Shown piece after piece: positions 34,505 through 46,023 of a DNA stretch of 64,000 nt. Position numbers and translations under genes: made by a program. Location: positions 620,001 through 684,000 of the forward strand of contig JBCAMK010000017.1 of NCBI GenBank assembly GCA_038503065.1, given 5' to 3'. Each line of letters opens with the position of its first letter. Positions within the stretch are counted from its first letter, which is position 1. Origin of the DNA: Paragyromitra xinjiangensis (taxonomy: Eukaryota; Ascomycota; Pezizomycetes; Pezizales; Discinaceae). A model generated the notes under the pieces. That model ran no database searches and was not told the DNA's origin. It worked only from the letters and a program-made list of their open reading frames with translations.

Positions 34505-36931
34505 ATGTCACTTCTCAGCCTCCCAAACGAGCTATTGCTCGCCATTGCGAAATATCTCCCTCGGAAGGACCTCAGTTCACTCTATCGAACAAGTCACCGG
34601 TTCAGTGCTGTCATATCTTCGCCTCTCTACGATTCCGTGGGTGAAATTAAACAATATGTGCTCTACTGGGCAGCAAAGAAAGGCTACGAGTCGCTACTCA
34701 AGTTAGCACTTGAGAAGGGTGCCGAGATCAATTACCGATATAGACGCGGCGGGTATGGATCAGCGTTGCGACGGGCGGTAGTTGAGGGACAAGTGGGCAC
34801 GGTTAGGGTTCTTTTGGAGGAAGGGGCTTCACTTAACTATATGCCTAAGTCTCAGCCTTACTACCGGGAGACACCTCTCTGTTTGGCTGCCCGCTTTGGC
34901 TTTGTGGAGATTGCCGGGCTGCTTCTGAAGTGGGGGGCTTTGGTGGATGGGAGGATTCAGGGTCCCGGGAATGGGACTTATTGTAGTACGCCTCTTGAAT
35001 TAGCCACACGGAACCGACAAGGGGCAATGATTAGGTTCTTAGTGGCGAATGGGGCCCGGATCGACGGTGTCGACGCGGGTGGGAGAACGGCTCTACACTA
35101 CGCGGCGGCCAAGGATGATCAAGCTGTAGTGCGGGTTTTGTTAGGGTTAGGTGCCAATATTGATGCTTGCACCCTGGGGAGTGAAACTGCGTTGTATGAA
35201 GCCGCGTCGAGAGGGAGCAAACCGATGACCCGGCAACTACTGGAAGCTGGTGCAAATATTGCTGCTCGAGGCGACAAAGGAAAAACAGCACTGCACAGTG
35301 CAGTAAGAAACGGACACAAGAAAGTGATCGAGCTGTTGTTGGAAGCAGGAGCTGATGTTATGGCTCAGGACGAGGAGGGAAGAACAGCGCTGCACTACGC
35401 AGCCTTGAACTCGCATGTGAGGGTGATCAGAGTTTTGTTGGAAGCGGGTGCTGATGTTGATGCCCGAGATTCTGCGGGGGAGACGCCATTACACCTCGCG
35501 GTGTCCTACGAATCACCATTACGGTCTGAAGCTGCCGAGGCGATGGTCTGCAGGTTGTTGGACGCAGGTGCCGATATCACTTCCAAGGATAACAAAGGAA
35601 GAACCATTCTGCACACGGCCGCAGGAAACGGGGCTGATGGGGTGGTAAATGTTCTTCTAGAAAGTGGAGCTGATGTCAATGCAAAAGATTGGAATGGGGA
35701 CGTTCCAATGCACTTTGCAGCAAAAAAAGGATCTTGTGAAGTTGTCGAGCTGCTTTTAGCAGTTGGTGTTGATATGACGGTCCGTGATAGAAAGGGGAAT
35801 ACAGCACTGGATATAGGGGCGGTTCTCGGACACAGTAACATGGTTGGGATGCTGTTGGCAATGGGAGCCGACATGAGCTGGAGAGGCAATGGTGGGAGAA
35901 CAGTCTTGCACCAGGCAGCCTCGGCTTTGGAGGGGGATTTGGTCAGTTTACTATTACGTGCGGGAGCCGATATTGCTGCTCGGGATTGTGATGGACAAAC
36001 ACCGCTACATGCTTTAGTGTCCATGCAGGCACTAGAGGAGAAGAACGACGCCGAATACATACTCCGTCAGTTTTTGAGTGCGGGTGCTGATTTAACTGCT
36101 CGGGATGGCCAAGGGAGAACCGTACTACATATAGCGGCGGCGAATCACTTCTGGAGAGTGGTTAGGTCACTGTTGGGAAGAAGAGCCGATGTAGATGCAG
36201 TAGACTTACACGGGAATACTGCCCTTCATCTAGCAGCAGAGAATGGAGCCAAAAACACCGTCACTGTGCTCCTGGAAGGACACGCCAATGCCGCTGCCTT
36301 GGATAATGAGGGGAGAACGGCACTGCACAGAGGAGCATTAGGAGAAGAAACGTCGGCAATGTGGGAGCTCACACGTGCGGGCGTTGAACTCATGGCCCTG
36401 GACAATAAAGGGAGAACAGCGCTGCATTACGCAGCCTTGCACTTATGCGAATTCAGAATCGGGATTTTGTTAGATGCGGGTGCCGACGCTCTTGCTAGAG
36501 ACAACGACGGGGAAACAGCATTGCATATGGCATTAGCATTGGTCGAACGGCCCCCGCTGCAACACTATATGATGGAACCGGTGGTCCGCGTGTTGCTAAG
36601 ATCCGGTGCCGACGTCCTCGCTATGAACGGGAAAGGAGTCACTGCTCTACACCTAGCAGCAGCGGCCGGATACAGTGAAGTAGCACAAATATTGTTAGAT
36701 GCCGGCGCGGATATCACTGCTCAGGATAGTGAAGGTCGAACCCCTCTACACGGAGCGGCGGTATCGGACGGGTTCGAGGGGGTAGTTGCTCTACTCTTGG
36801 AAAGAGGAGCTGATACCACCGCACGAGATTCCTCTGGAAACACAGCGTTTGACGTAGCCTCGGCTCAGCGTGCCTCAAAGATAATTGACATCCTATCGGG
36901 TATGAGTCTACTGGATGGAGGTGACCAATAG
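34505..36931 (+). CDS. F-box protein with about 22 ankyrin repeats
   Basis: This is a single-exon gene of 808 aa. The N-terminal F-box (residues 3-45) reads LLSLPNELLLAIAKYLPRKD, then LSSLYRTSHRFSAVI. The rest is a nearly unbroken ankyrin array with consensus units such as GRTALHYAALNSHVRVIRVL and LEAGADVDARDSAG. Repeats are about 33 residues, with longer insertions in a few (LVSMQALEEKNDAEYIL, LALVERPPLQHYMMEPVV). No NTPase domain is present. Known F-box proteins recruit Skp1 and Cul1, and the array would be the recognition surface. The regular repeats suggest growth by unit duplication. The frame is intact with no stops. It is a sister of the 306-aa gene 978 bp upstream on the same strand. 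Confidence 0.88.
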   Translation: MSLLSLPNELLLAIAKYLPRKDLSSLYRTSHRFSAVISSPLYDSVGEIKQYVLYWAAKKGYESLLKLALEKGAEINYRYRRGGYGSALRRAVVEGQVGTVRVLLEEGASLNYMPKSQPYYRETPLCLAARFGFVEIAGLLLKWGALVDGRIQGPGNGTYCSTPLELATRNRQGAMIRFLVANGARIDGVDAGGRTALHYAAAKDDQAVVRVLLGLGANIDACTLGSETALYEAASRGSKPMTRQLLEAGANIAARGDKGKTALHSAVRNGHKKVIELLLEAGADVMAQDEEGRTALHYAALNSHVRVIRVLLEAGADVDARDSAGETPLHLAVSYESPLRSEAAEAMVCRLLDAGADITSKDNKGRTILHTAAGNGADGVVNVLLESGADVNAKDWNGDVPMHFAAKKGSCEVVELLLAVGVDMTVRDRKGNTALDIGAVLGHSNMVGMLLAMGADMSWRGNGGRTVLHQAASALEGDLVSLLLRAGADIAARDCDGQTPLHALVSMQALEEKNDAEYILRQFLSAGADLTARDGQGRTVLHIAAANHFWRVVRSLLGRRADVDAVDLHGNTALHLAAENGAKNTVTVLLEGHANAAALDNEGRTALHRGALGEETSAMWELTRAGVELMALDNKGRTALHYAALHLCEFRIGILLDAGADALARDNDGETALHMALALVERPPLQHYMMEPVVRVLLRSGADVLAMNGKGVTALHLAAAAGYSEVAQILLDAGADITAQDSEGRTPLHGAAVSDGFEGVVALLLERGADTTARDSSGNTAFDVASAQRASKIIDILSGMSLLDGGDQ

Positions 36932-38278
36932 CCAGATGGTGCTTGATTGTTTTGGGAAGGGGGATATGTAGGGGGGTTGACATCGCTATTTTGTCTTTTC
37001 CATGTGGTTTACCGTGCTCGTATTTGAAATTTTGTTGGCGGAGATGTATTATGCCTATTATTGGTTGAGATGGTTGCGTCTACGATCTATGACACTATTC
37101 ACCGAGGTTGTTCTTTTGTTTTTCTTATCATTAATATTTATTTGCCGAGTAACTAGGTGGTGCTTCTGTACCCGAATTTTCATACACACTCTGGATAAGT
37201 TGCGCCGTTGTACAACGAATTAACGGTGCTAGTAGGCTTAATCAATATATCTCTTGCGTTTTCCTCGACAGCCACAGGACAGCTATATACTCGAATGGCC
37301 AACTTTGGGCTCCAAGCATTCTTGTGGATGAAAGAACCATAGCCATTCTAGTACCTGGGCGACTGGGCTCACAATTAGGCTCTTGGACCACCACGTAGTT
37401 TTCGACTCATACGGCAGAATATTGCTCGCAGTGGTTGGGTCAGTGGGTACATGTAATTAAGTATGACTGGCGGCCAGTGATAGCTAGGTAGCAATGTTAA
37501 CTAGCCACGCACTTAGACCATTACTAGCTTAGCTTAAGATCTAGCTATCAAAATCGATATCATCTCATCTTTAGCAGAATCTTTACTTTCACCTTGCTGG
37601 TGAGAAATGTGTCTTGTAGTTGGCTTGCCGTAAACCCACCAATTAATGTCTCCAAGCACACGGGACATGTTTGTATGGTGAGGATCTCTTGGCGGTTGCC
37701 TGGTTTCCTCAACAAAGCCTTAACAATTCCATGTCCCACTTGTGCATCAGCCTGGGCCTGCATAGCCTGGCGCACAAATGTCGGTCAATTACGAGTGTTA
37801 GGGATGTAGCTACATATGTAGGCTCGTCCCCATCCCCTACCGCCTATGGCTGTTGCGCACCGTAGGCAGTAGGGGATGGGACTACATATGTGTGTATGTT
37901 ACACATCATGGAATGGATCCTTTTCATCGGTGATGATAGGACGAGCCGATAGCAAACAGGACTCACAGGCCAATAGGTGGTCTAGAAACCCCCTCTCATT
38001 GAGTTCTTGTTTCCCGCACTCATGAATTTATTCTTGTTTGTCGTAAACCTGAATGCTGTGCTTCATGCTTCAGCCCACATGCGGCTCCGCGCAGCCAGTT
38101 TTCTCGTCACTTGGTTTAGTCTACGATAGCATCAAGATTATCACCATCAGAGCTCAACTCTTAACGTGTAGAGGCGATTTCAGAGCTAGAAATCTCGAGC
38201 GAAAAGACTAGAGAGGAGAAAAACTATCTTTATTCTCAGCCGTGAGTCCTGCTAGCTGCCCGCGGAAGGCTATCTTGG
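36932..38278. other. Intergenic region with a hairpin repeat
   Basis: No gene is supported. The short hydrophobic frame at 37002-37223 is probably 3' UTR. The region holds a TACATGTA site (37448-37455) and a palindromic repeat (37810-37892). A small minus-strand frame at 37560-37775 contains CPVC but no domain. Confidence 0.5.
37810..37892. repeat. Hairpin repeat (copy B of the 46-bp dispersed repeat)
   Basis: Arm 1 contains CTACATATGTA then CCCATCCCCTACCGCCTATGG. Arm 2, after a loop of about 10-12 bases, contains CCGTAGGCAGTAGGGGATGGG then CTACATATGT. The core 37821-37866 is the inverted copy of 32435-32480. The strong palindrome would fold into a hairpin and is not inside a recognised gene. 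Confidence 0.8.
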
Positions 38279-41114
38279 ATGATAAAAGGTATTGACGACT
38301 GCATAGAATTCGAATTGCTTCCCGATTATTTGTACGCGGAAGATCCAGCGCAGAAAGTCCCAATACAGATCAATAATAGCTCCCGCGCTTCGGCCAAGGG
38401 GAAGCTTGTTCACATGCTTTCATCTCCAGTTGCTCGAGTTCCACCTGAGAAGCCGGAGCCTGATGTTGATGACACCGGAGAACCCGTCCCAGACCTATCC
38501 AACTGCGTCGAAGAATCTAATAGTCAAGAAGTCCCTAAAAGTGAAACGAATAGGACGAAGGATGAAGAACAAGGTCCTGATAGCAAGGCTCTTGAGAAGA
38601 TGATGGGAGACTCAAGCAAACTTCCGAAGCGTAGGTATTTCTCACTCGCTCTGATATCTGAATAAAATAACTAAGACGCCCGCAGTGGGGACAAAGCTAA
38701 CAGAGGAAGATGAAGAGACCAAGAGATGCGGAGCGATCAGAAAGACGGTGCTGAAGGATGTGAGTTGAGGCTGGCGAGTAAAAAAAAACCTGGAAACTGT
38801 GGGGGGGGGGGGACGAATCTGAGGTCTGCCATGAAGTCGCTACCATTATCGAGGAAGGCCCTGTTGTGGAAGTATTCAACACTTCGATAAATCCTCATAT
38901 TCCATGTGAGGGATTGGATATCGGTGCCGGTGATGTGGGTCATGTCGAGACACCCTCCTATGACCCCTCCGAGAACGCTGAAAGCTCTGTCGTGAAAGAC
39001 CTTCGGGCGTTTTTTGCTCTTCAAGCTGTCACAGACCCTCAGATGGAAATCATCAATGATCATGCCGATAATTTGGATGAGCTAGCTCAGTCAACATATG
39101 AACCTAAGGAGACCACGTACGAGCACCCAGAGGTCATGATCTATTACGAAAAGGTGTTCGGGGCAGGCCGTTTGCAGGCGCTGGCAAGCCAAATGGACTC
39201 GAGATATAAGGAAACCGGAGCTATGAGCGACCTTCAGCAGGCCATTTTGTATAGCAAAGAAGCTTTGGAACAATTCCTCAGGACAGTACAGACCGAGCCG
39301 TATATTTAATTGAACTAGCTTCCAAATTAAGCTCTAGATATGAGCAAACCGGGGCGTTGGAAGACCTTCAGAAAGCTATCTCATGCGGCAAGGAGGCGCT
39401 GGCAGCAGTACCACGGGATAACTCTAACAGAGCCGTATATTTGTATAGCTTGGCAACCCAATTGAGCTCGAGGCATGAAAGGACCGGAGCTATGGATGAC
39501 CTTCAGCAGGCCATCTCGGCCGGCGAGTAGGCGCCAGAAGTGACACCATTAGATCCCCCAATCGAGCCACGTATTTGAATATTCTATCCTCTAGCTTGAG
39601 CTTGAAATACGAACAAACTGGTGCTACGGAAGACCTTCAGCAGGCAATCTTATACGAAGAGGAAGCGGCGGCAGCAACACCACAAAACTGCAGTTTTAGC
39701 GACCTGGCTATCAAACTGAGCTTGAGATACGAGCGAACTGGGGTTGTGGACGACCTCCAAACGGCTATCTTATACGCCAAAGAGGCATTGGCAACAACAC
39801 CACAGGATGATCCTCATCGGGTTGGTCGTTTGAATAACCTCGCTGTCATGTTGAATTTGAGGTATGAGCGAACTGGAACTATGGATGACCTCCAGCAAAG
39901 CATATCGTATTCAGAAGAGGCTTTGGGGGCAAAACAGCAAGACGACTCAAGTCGAGCTAAGTTATTGAATAACCTAGCCAGCCGATTGGGTTCAAGGTAC
40001 GGGCGAACTGGAGTTATGGATGACCTTCAGCGGTCCATCTTGTACGGCGAGGAGGCATTAACAGTACCAGGCCGCCCCGGACGGACGATGCATTTGAACA
40101 ACCAAGCCATCAGATTGCGCTCAAGATACTCCCGAACTGGAGCTGTGGATGACCTTCAGCAAGCTACTTTTTATAGCAAAGAAGCCCTGGCGGCAACGCC
40201 ACAGGATCATCTCGATCGAGTTAGACGTTTTGACAACCTAGCTAGGGAATTGAACTTGAAATATAGACGAACTGGAATTATAGATGACCTTTAGCAAGCA
40301 ATTCTGTATCGCGAAAAGGCACTGGCAGAAACACCACAGGACCACCCTAATCGAGCTGGATTCTTGAATAGCCTAGCTAGCCAGCTGATGATAAAATATA
40401 AGCAGACTGAGGCTATGGATGACCTTCAGCAAACCATTTCGTACTATGAAGAGGCATTGGCGGCAACGCCACAAGATCATCCCAACCGGGCCGGGTCTTT
40501 GAATCGCCTGGCTTTCGTACTATCCTGGAAATTTCAGCCAGTCAGTGGTGCGGAAGATATCCCGTCCTACCTCTTATTTAAGGGAATCTTGGGGTTGCAT
40601 CGCGTCACCACCCTCTGACCGTATCCTAGCAGCTTCTTCATTTTCTTACGCATCTTATGCATTCCGAGTATCAAAAAAGATTTCCACTCCAAGGAATCAA
40701 TATCCCTTTCAGGGAACTAATTCACTGCGAAAACAAGCCTCTAACTTGACGATACCAAATTCCTTTCTTGAAGAATCGAGCTCCCTCTTTGAAGACGCTA
40801 TTCTATTGTTGCCAAAAGTAAGTCCACGCTCGTTGGAACGGCAAGACCAGCAATATAACTTGCTGAGATCAAACGGGCTCGCTACACCTGCTGCTTCCTC
40901 GGTTCTCGAGGCGGGAAGGACTGCATATGACGCTCTCAGGCTATTAGAACTTGGTCGTGGAATTATCATGGGCTTTGCCATTGACTGCCGAAGCGATCTT
41001 TCAAACCTAGAAGAAATGCATCCCGAGCTATTCAACAAGTTCAATACTCTCGGGATCGAGATCGATACCCCATTGCCTGATGGGGGAAGACTAAAGGAGG
41101 TCAAGTTACAGTAA
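38279..41114 (+). pseudogene. Broken TPR-CHAT family gene, CHAT domain missing
   Basis: The start at 38279 encodes an acidic, disordered segment (possible intron about 38631-38684), then poorly framed DNA with runs of 9 A and 12 G. From 38866 the characteristic repeat appears many times: SRYKETGAMSDLQQAILYSK, RYERTGTMDDLQQSISYSEE, EALAATPQDHPNRAGSLNRL. This is the fungal TPR array that normally precedes a CHAT (caspase-like) protease domain. The linker just before CHAT is also present (LERQDQQYNLLRSNGLATPA; LLELGRGIIMGFAIDCRSDL), but the frame ends at 41114 and no CHAT domain follows. Damage: frame changes near 39275 and 39555, TAG at 39528-39530, TAG at 40292-40294 (Gln in other repeats) and a frame change near 40570. 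It cannot encode a working protease. Confidence 0.8.
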
Positions 41115-41870
41115 GACAGCGAAGATGATCTAATAATGCAAGAAGTAGAGCCAATCTGGCCAAATATTTATTGTTTACATACCCAATCCCCGTCTCCCAT
41201 TCCAATCAAAACGGTGATATCTTCATACTCCATCACTCATGTTTTACACCCAAGCTAGCGTTGTCAGTTAATCAATTAAGGAGTTTACCTCCCTACGAGT
41301 CCAAATATATAGACAGCACATGCATACCCCTACTATGTAAAACTTTCTACCATGGCTATAACGATACCGGTTGGGTCTATTCTAGTAGTCGGGCACGTCA
41401 GTCATACCAACTACAGGAACTACGCGAAAGCTAATAGGTGAAGTGATAGGTGGAAGACATTGTGCTAGCGTATACGTTAGACCTAACCAACCGTTGGATC
41501 CAGCGCAAGTACCTCGGCCATCCACTGGAATCCAGCATATCTGTATCTACCAGCACATCACAATGCAAACCCCACTTGTGTATAAATAAAAAATTGGTAT
41601 TGATACCCCCATAAAAACGCCCCGCCAAGCAAAATAATCCCAAGAACACAAAACCAACCCTAATAACGTTACCAGAACCCATATACCCTCCCCACCGACC
41701 AATCACGCAGCACCTCCAACCCCACACTCCCGAAAGCAGCATACCGCAAACCCAAAACCATCAAAAACAACCCAACAAACCACAAAACAATCGAATTCAG
41801 CTTCTTTCATATTAAAATTACATTATCAGCCTTCACCGTCCCTCCAGCGTGCAGGACGTGAAAAAAAAGA
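41115..41870. other. Spacer downstream of DUG3
   Basis: A-rich DNA lies between the CHAT-family relic and the DUG3 stop. No CHAT-domain remnant could be read in any frame. Nothing else was recognised. Confidence 0.45.
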
Positions 41871-43101
41871 TCAAGAAGAGACTTCTCCCACATGTGTTTG
41901 TGTTTGTGTAACCGCCAGCTTCTCGAGTTCAGAGCTTACCGAATTAGGCGTAGGCGGGGTGTTAATGGTGCTATCGGTAGTAGTGGCGGTAGCAGCGGTT
42001 GTACGTTTTAGGGAGGCCTCGGGGCCTTTACCGACCATACCTTTGGATTCAGCGAAGGCGGTGGAACGTGTGTAGGAGGGGTTGGCTTGGTAGTATTGAT
42101 CTGGAGGGTGTTAGTGCTAGGGGTTTATGTGTAGAGAGGAGGACATACCGATGATAGGGTGTATTAGAACTGTCTGTTTGTTGATTGAGAGGATGCTGTT
42201 GGTGGGAACGGTTACCCAGTCACCCCTTTCAAACGTCAAAGGCTCACTAGCAACCATGACTAGATCTTGTCCTCTATCGTGTCTTTCCATCCTATAAAAT
42301 CCACCTTCCTTGTACTCGTGGAATCGCGTCCCAGACGAGAAATACAAACTCGCTGCCTCATCCGTTTTTGACGACACGTATCTCGTACAAACGACAGAAT
42401 GCCCATCCGTCGCTGCAAAATTCAGCAAGCTCGGTTCTACCGTCCCAGCTTCTGCCCAAATCTCATTGAGTCGCTTGATAGTATTCAACATAGCCTGTCG
42501 CAGGAGGGTATGACCGAATCCATTCTGTGTAGGTGGGTTCTTAGGATCCACACCGAGCGAGTCAAGCGTGTCCAGGAACAACGCAAACGCCCACTCACTG
42601 TCGGTACTGCCCTCGATCATGAGGAAATACTCATCCTTGATGCAGCTGACCAGCTTCCTCTTAATATGTTTGAAGTCTGCAAGTCCACCATTGTGCATAA
42701 ACATCAAGCTGCCATACGCGAATGGGTGGCAGTTACTCTCACTTAGCGCGCCAGTAGTTGTAGCACGGACGTGAGCGAAGACGAGGGAGCTGATTGTCTT
42801 TTTCGCGAGACGTTCGAGGTTGATGCAGTTCCAGGCAGGGGTGGTGGATGTGAAGATGCATGGCTCGTCGGAGAGCTCAGGAGACGTGTAGTACCCGACG
42901 CCAAAACCGTCGCCATTGTGTGGACGCCGGTTATCGAGGCGGAGACGAGAGTCGTAGGATTGGGTTAATATGCTGTGGGTGGGATTGAGAATAAGATCAG
43001 AGAGGAGGATGGGGTTGGAGCCTTTGTAGACGAGGAAGCGACCTGAAGCGCTAAGGTTAGTGGTGAGTCAGAAGCTGGAGCTTGGAGCTTGACTTACACA
43101 T
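41871..43101 (-). CDS. DUG3: Dug3, class II glutamine amidotransferase of the glutathione degradosome
   Basis: Three exons are inferred: 43101-43098 (only ATGT), 43042-42149 and 42100-41871, giving about 375 aa. The protein begins MCRFLVYKGSNPILLSDLIL; Cys2 becomes the N-terminal nucleophile after Met removal. Other family motifs are DSRLRLDNRRPHNGDGFGVG (oxyanion/substrate region), FAHVRATTTGALSESNCHPF and MFMHNGGLADF. In yeast, Dug3 works with the Dug2 peptidase to cleave glutathione in the cytosol. The C-terminal exon reads DQYYQANPSYTRSTAFAESK and ends in a Thr/Ser-rich tail. The first intron (GTAAGT donor) splits the Cys2 codon, T|GT. All junctions keep frame. The gene appears intact. 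Confidence 0.92.
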
Positions 43102-45851
43102 TGCTGTTTGCTAGCTCTTTGACGAGTCTTGAAGGCGGTTTGAAAGTTGGATTGAAGATTGAGGAGTCAAGGAGAAGAGGGAAAGAAGGATGGAAGGGGA
43201 AATATGTATCTCAGCTCTTCTCAGCTCAGATCGTCCCTTTTCTTTTCTTTTTGTTGCTTGCTATGGAGGCTCCGGCCCGATGGCGGCATTTCAGCTAATG
43301 TCGCGATTTCCGGCCGCCACCACGAAATGCTTGGCGGTCTATCACTCAAAGCTGTGCACCATCGTACAGCTCTATTTGCCGTGTCTAACCAGCTGCCGTC
43401 TTCCAGTTGAGACTCTAGGAATGAAATAAAAACTGACTCCAATTAATTCTATCTCATCGCAGGAATATTCCAAGGTTCTCGTCTCCATAATTGTCCCTGC
43501 GTCGGACCCTGAACCAGAGTTGGGGTCGCAAAGGCACTGACCAGGTTGGAAATACCCGGATCTGCGCCAAAGAAACCCTGTTGCTGGTGCGTGCCTGCAA
43601 CCGCATGCTTGGAATCTGCCGGTCAACCAACCCTAAGACTCTCGACGTCACTCCTAACCACCAACCCTACCAACAGCCAGAGCCATTACTTACTTGATAC
43701 TCATCCAGGAACGGAACCTGCATCCACAGAAACTAAAGGACCAACCATCAGAGAGTATTCGGGTTATCAAGACACGTCACATTTCCTTAGAATTAGCGGG
43801 CAAATTCAAGGTATACCTCTGCAACCCCATTCAATGGGTAGTGAGGGCACGCAAATCCGGCCATTATACAGCCCTCAGAGAAAATTTGACCTTAAATACC
43901 ATCTTCATCGCCCGACGGACTCAACAAATTTCAACAGATTAATGAGAAGATAACTTTTCCCCGAAACATCACAACCTCAATACAACTTTGTCATTTCAAA
44001 CCACACCACATGAGCTATCTCCCAGAAAAAGATCTAGAGCCCGCAATTACCCAAGGGTGGGAGACGCCTTTCATTTCCACCTAGAAATCGACGCTGGACA
44101 CGATCCACACATTCAGGAAGAAGTCCCCAACCGCCAGAGATTCATGAATCACCATCAACACTATCCAACTAATCATCAGCCGAATCAAAACTTAACAGGG
44201 ACGGTGCATCCAAGAGAAATGGTGACTGCGGTTAGTCATTTGAGCTCGAGAAACACGGAAAAGTTTACCACCAACATCGAGTTGTCCTCTGAAGGAACCA
44301 AAAATCCAGTCATGGTACAGCCACAGATGCGAATCTTGATCACTGCCTATCCAACACGCGAAGAACACAATAGAGAGATCCCCATCCTCTATTGAGTGCT
44401 ACAACAAATAAAATGTTACGATTTATACCCCATCCCAACCCTCCATCTGACACCTACGTCTGTTAATGACGTCCAAACACTATCTTTTACCGCCAGCTCG
44501 AGGATGCTTACATGTAGCAATACATAAGGTGAAGCAATCACCAAAGCTTAGACTCTTATCACCGGTAGATTGGTCTCTGAAGATTGCTTCGAACTAGCAT
44601 TCAATGGAAGAAGGCTGTGACTCGGACGCATTCAGGTCTATAGAACTATACAAATCCGATACTAGCATATTCCCAGAGCTCTGTGCTCCCGTGAGCGATT
44701 GTTGAGAATAGATAGGTACGCTAACCTTGAATCCTGCCTCAAAACTCGAAAAAAAATTGGAGGTTCTAATTGAGATTTATAGAAGAAAGCAGCGTAATAG
44801 CGGTTCTCTTCCATCCCTCCTTCATGCAATCCGCTGACTTATAAAACCACATCCAGATACGCTCGCCATCAGCAAATGAGCACTGGAACTCTAGGATGCT
44901 AAGGACATATTTCGAATAAACGAAGTTAATAAATAATTGAAGCTAACTATTGCAGCATCAACAAAACACTCTAAATCAGCGAGAGTACATTCAGGGAAGA
45001 AAGACAGTATTACAGGCATAAGTCACTTAAACTTATAAAGCCATACACAAATAAGAACTTGGCGAAGCATTTTTGAGACATTCTAGATAGCCATCGGCTT
45101 TGCTAGTTAACACGTTGGTACATATATCATCCTATGACCGCACAAGACGAGACCTTAAGCCTTAATTAGATCAGCAATAGGAGACGAAGGAAATACTTGA
45201 GTGAGCTAGATATTAAGGTCTTCGGATAAATATTGAGAGTTTTTCATTCATACTACTATCTCCACTACGGACGAGCCACACTCTGATCTACAAGAATAGC
45301 ATTCAATAGGAGGATTTTACACGGAATATATCCAAATTTAAGGAGTAGTGAGATTGGTAACGCTATTTACAAATTACTGTCATCTAACCTCGCCATAACC
45401 TTATTAACACCGGAACACAAAAGGGTGCATAAACTTTACATCGCCTCTTAAAAAGAATATTCCCCAAATCTCTGACTGGACACAAAACGGAGGTCATACG
45501 AACGAACGCTCTTAGGGTTAGCATCCGGAAAAACTAGAAAGAGTTTAAATACATGACACACTGAATCCAGCTTCACGCTAGTCACCAAATATGACGTACA
45601 TGTACCTTGCTGTCAATGGAGTTGGTTTCTCCCAGACATTCTGGGTCCCTCAGTTCGCCGAGAATGAGAACTTCCGCTATATTCTAAAGCTCAGCCTTTA
45701 ACCACGGGATGCGGTGCCAAAGCAACTCACCATGGAATTTGCGCTTCGGCTAAAGCATACAGGTAGGGTATTCAGAGGCAATGGTTTTCGTTGCCATGCA
45801 GCCCCTGGCAAAAAAAATTCACATTTACAGTGGCTTGATGCCTAGTTGCTA

Positions 45852-46023
45852 CAGTAGACTCTCGATATAAGCATCCTTGATATAAGCATATTCTCTCTAT
45901 AAGAATTGGTTGGGAGGTCCCGTTTCCACTTGCACACATAAAGTCTACCTCTATCTAAGCATAGCCTCGATATAAGCATAGATTTTCTGGTCCCGAGCGT
46001 ATGCTTGTATCGAGGGTCTACTG
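45852..46023. mobile_element. 172-bp TIR element, pogo/Fot1-like ends, TA duplication
   Basis: The left end begins CAGTAGACTCTCGATATAAG and the reverse complement of the right end begins CAGTAGACCCTCGATACAAG. Both ends are directly flanked by TA (45850-45851 and 46024-46025). Sub-terminal GATATAAGCAT copies recur inside. There is no transposase frame. The CAGTAGA..CTCGATA end and TA duplication are typical of the pogo/Fot1 branch of Tc1/mariner elements, so this is a non-autonomous MITE. Confidence 0.85.

Noticed and set aside
43546..44395. Two frames of 135 residues next to DUG3
   Set aside because: Neither begins with ATG, and there is no domain. The His/Pro/Asn-rich composition reflects A/C-rich DNA.
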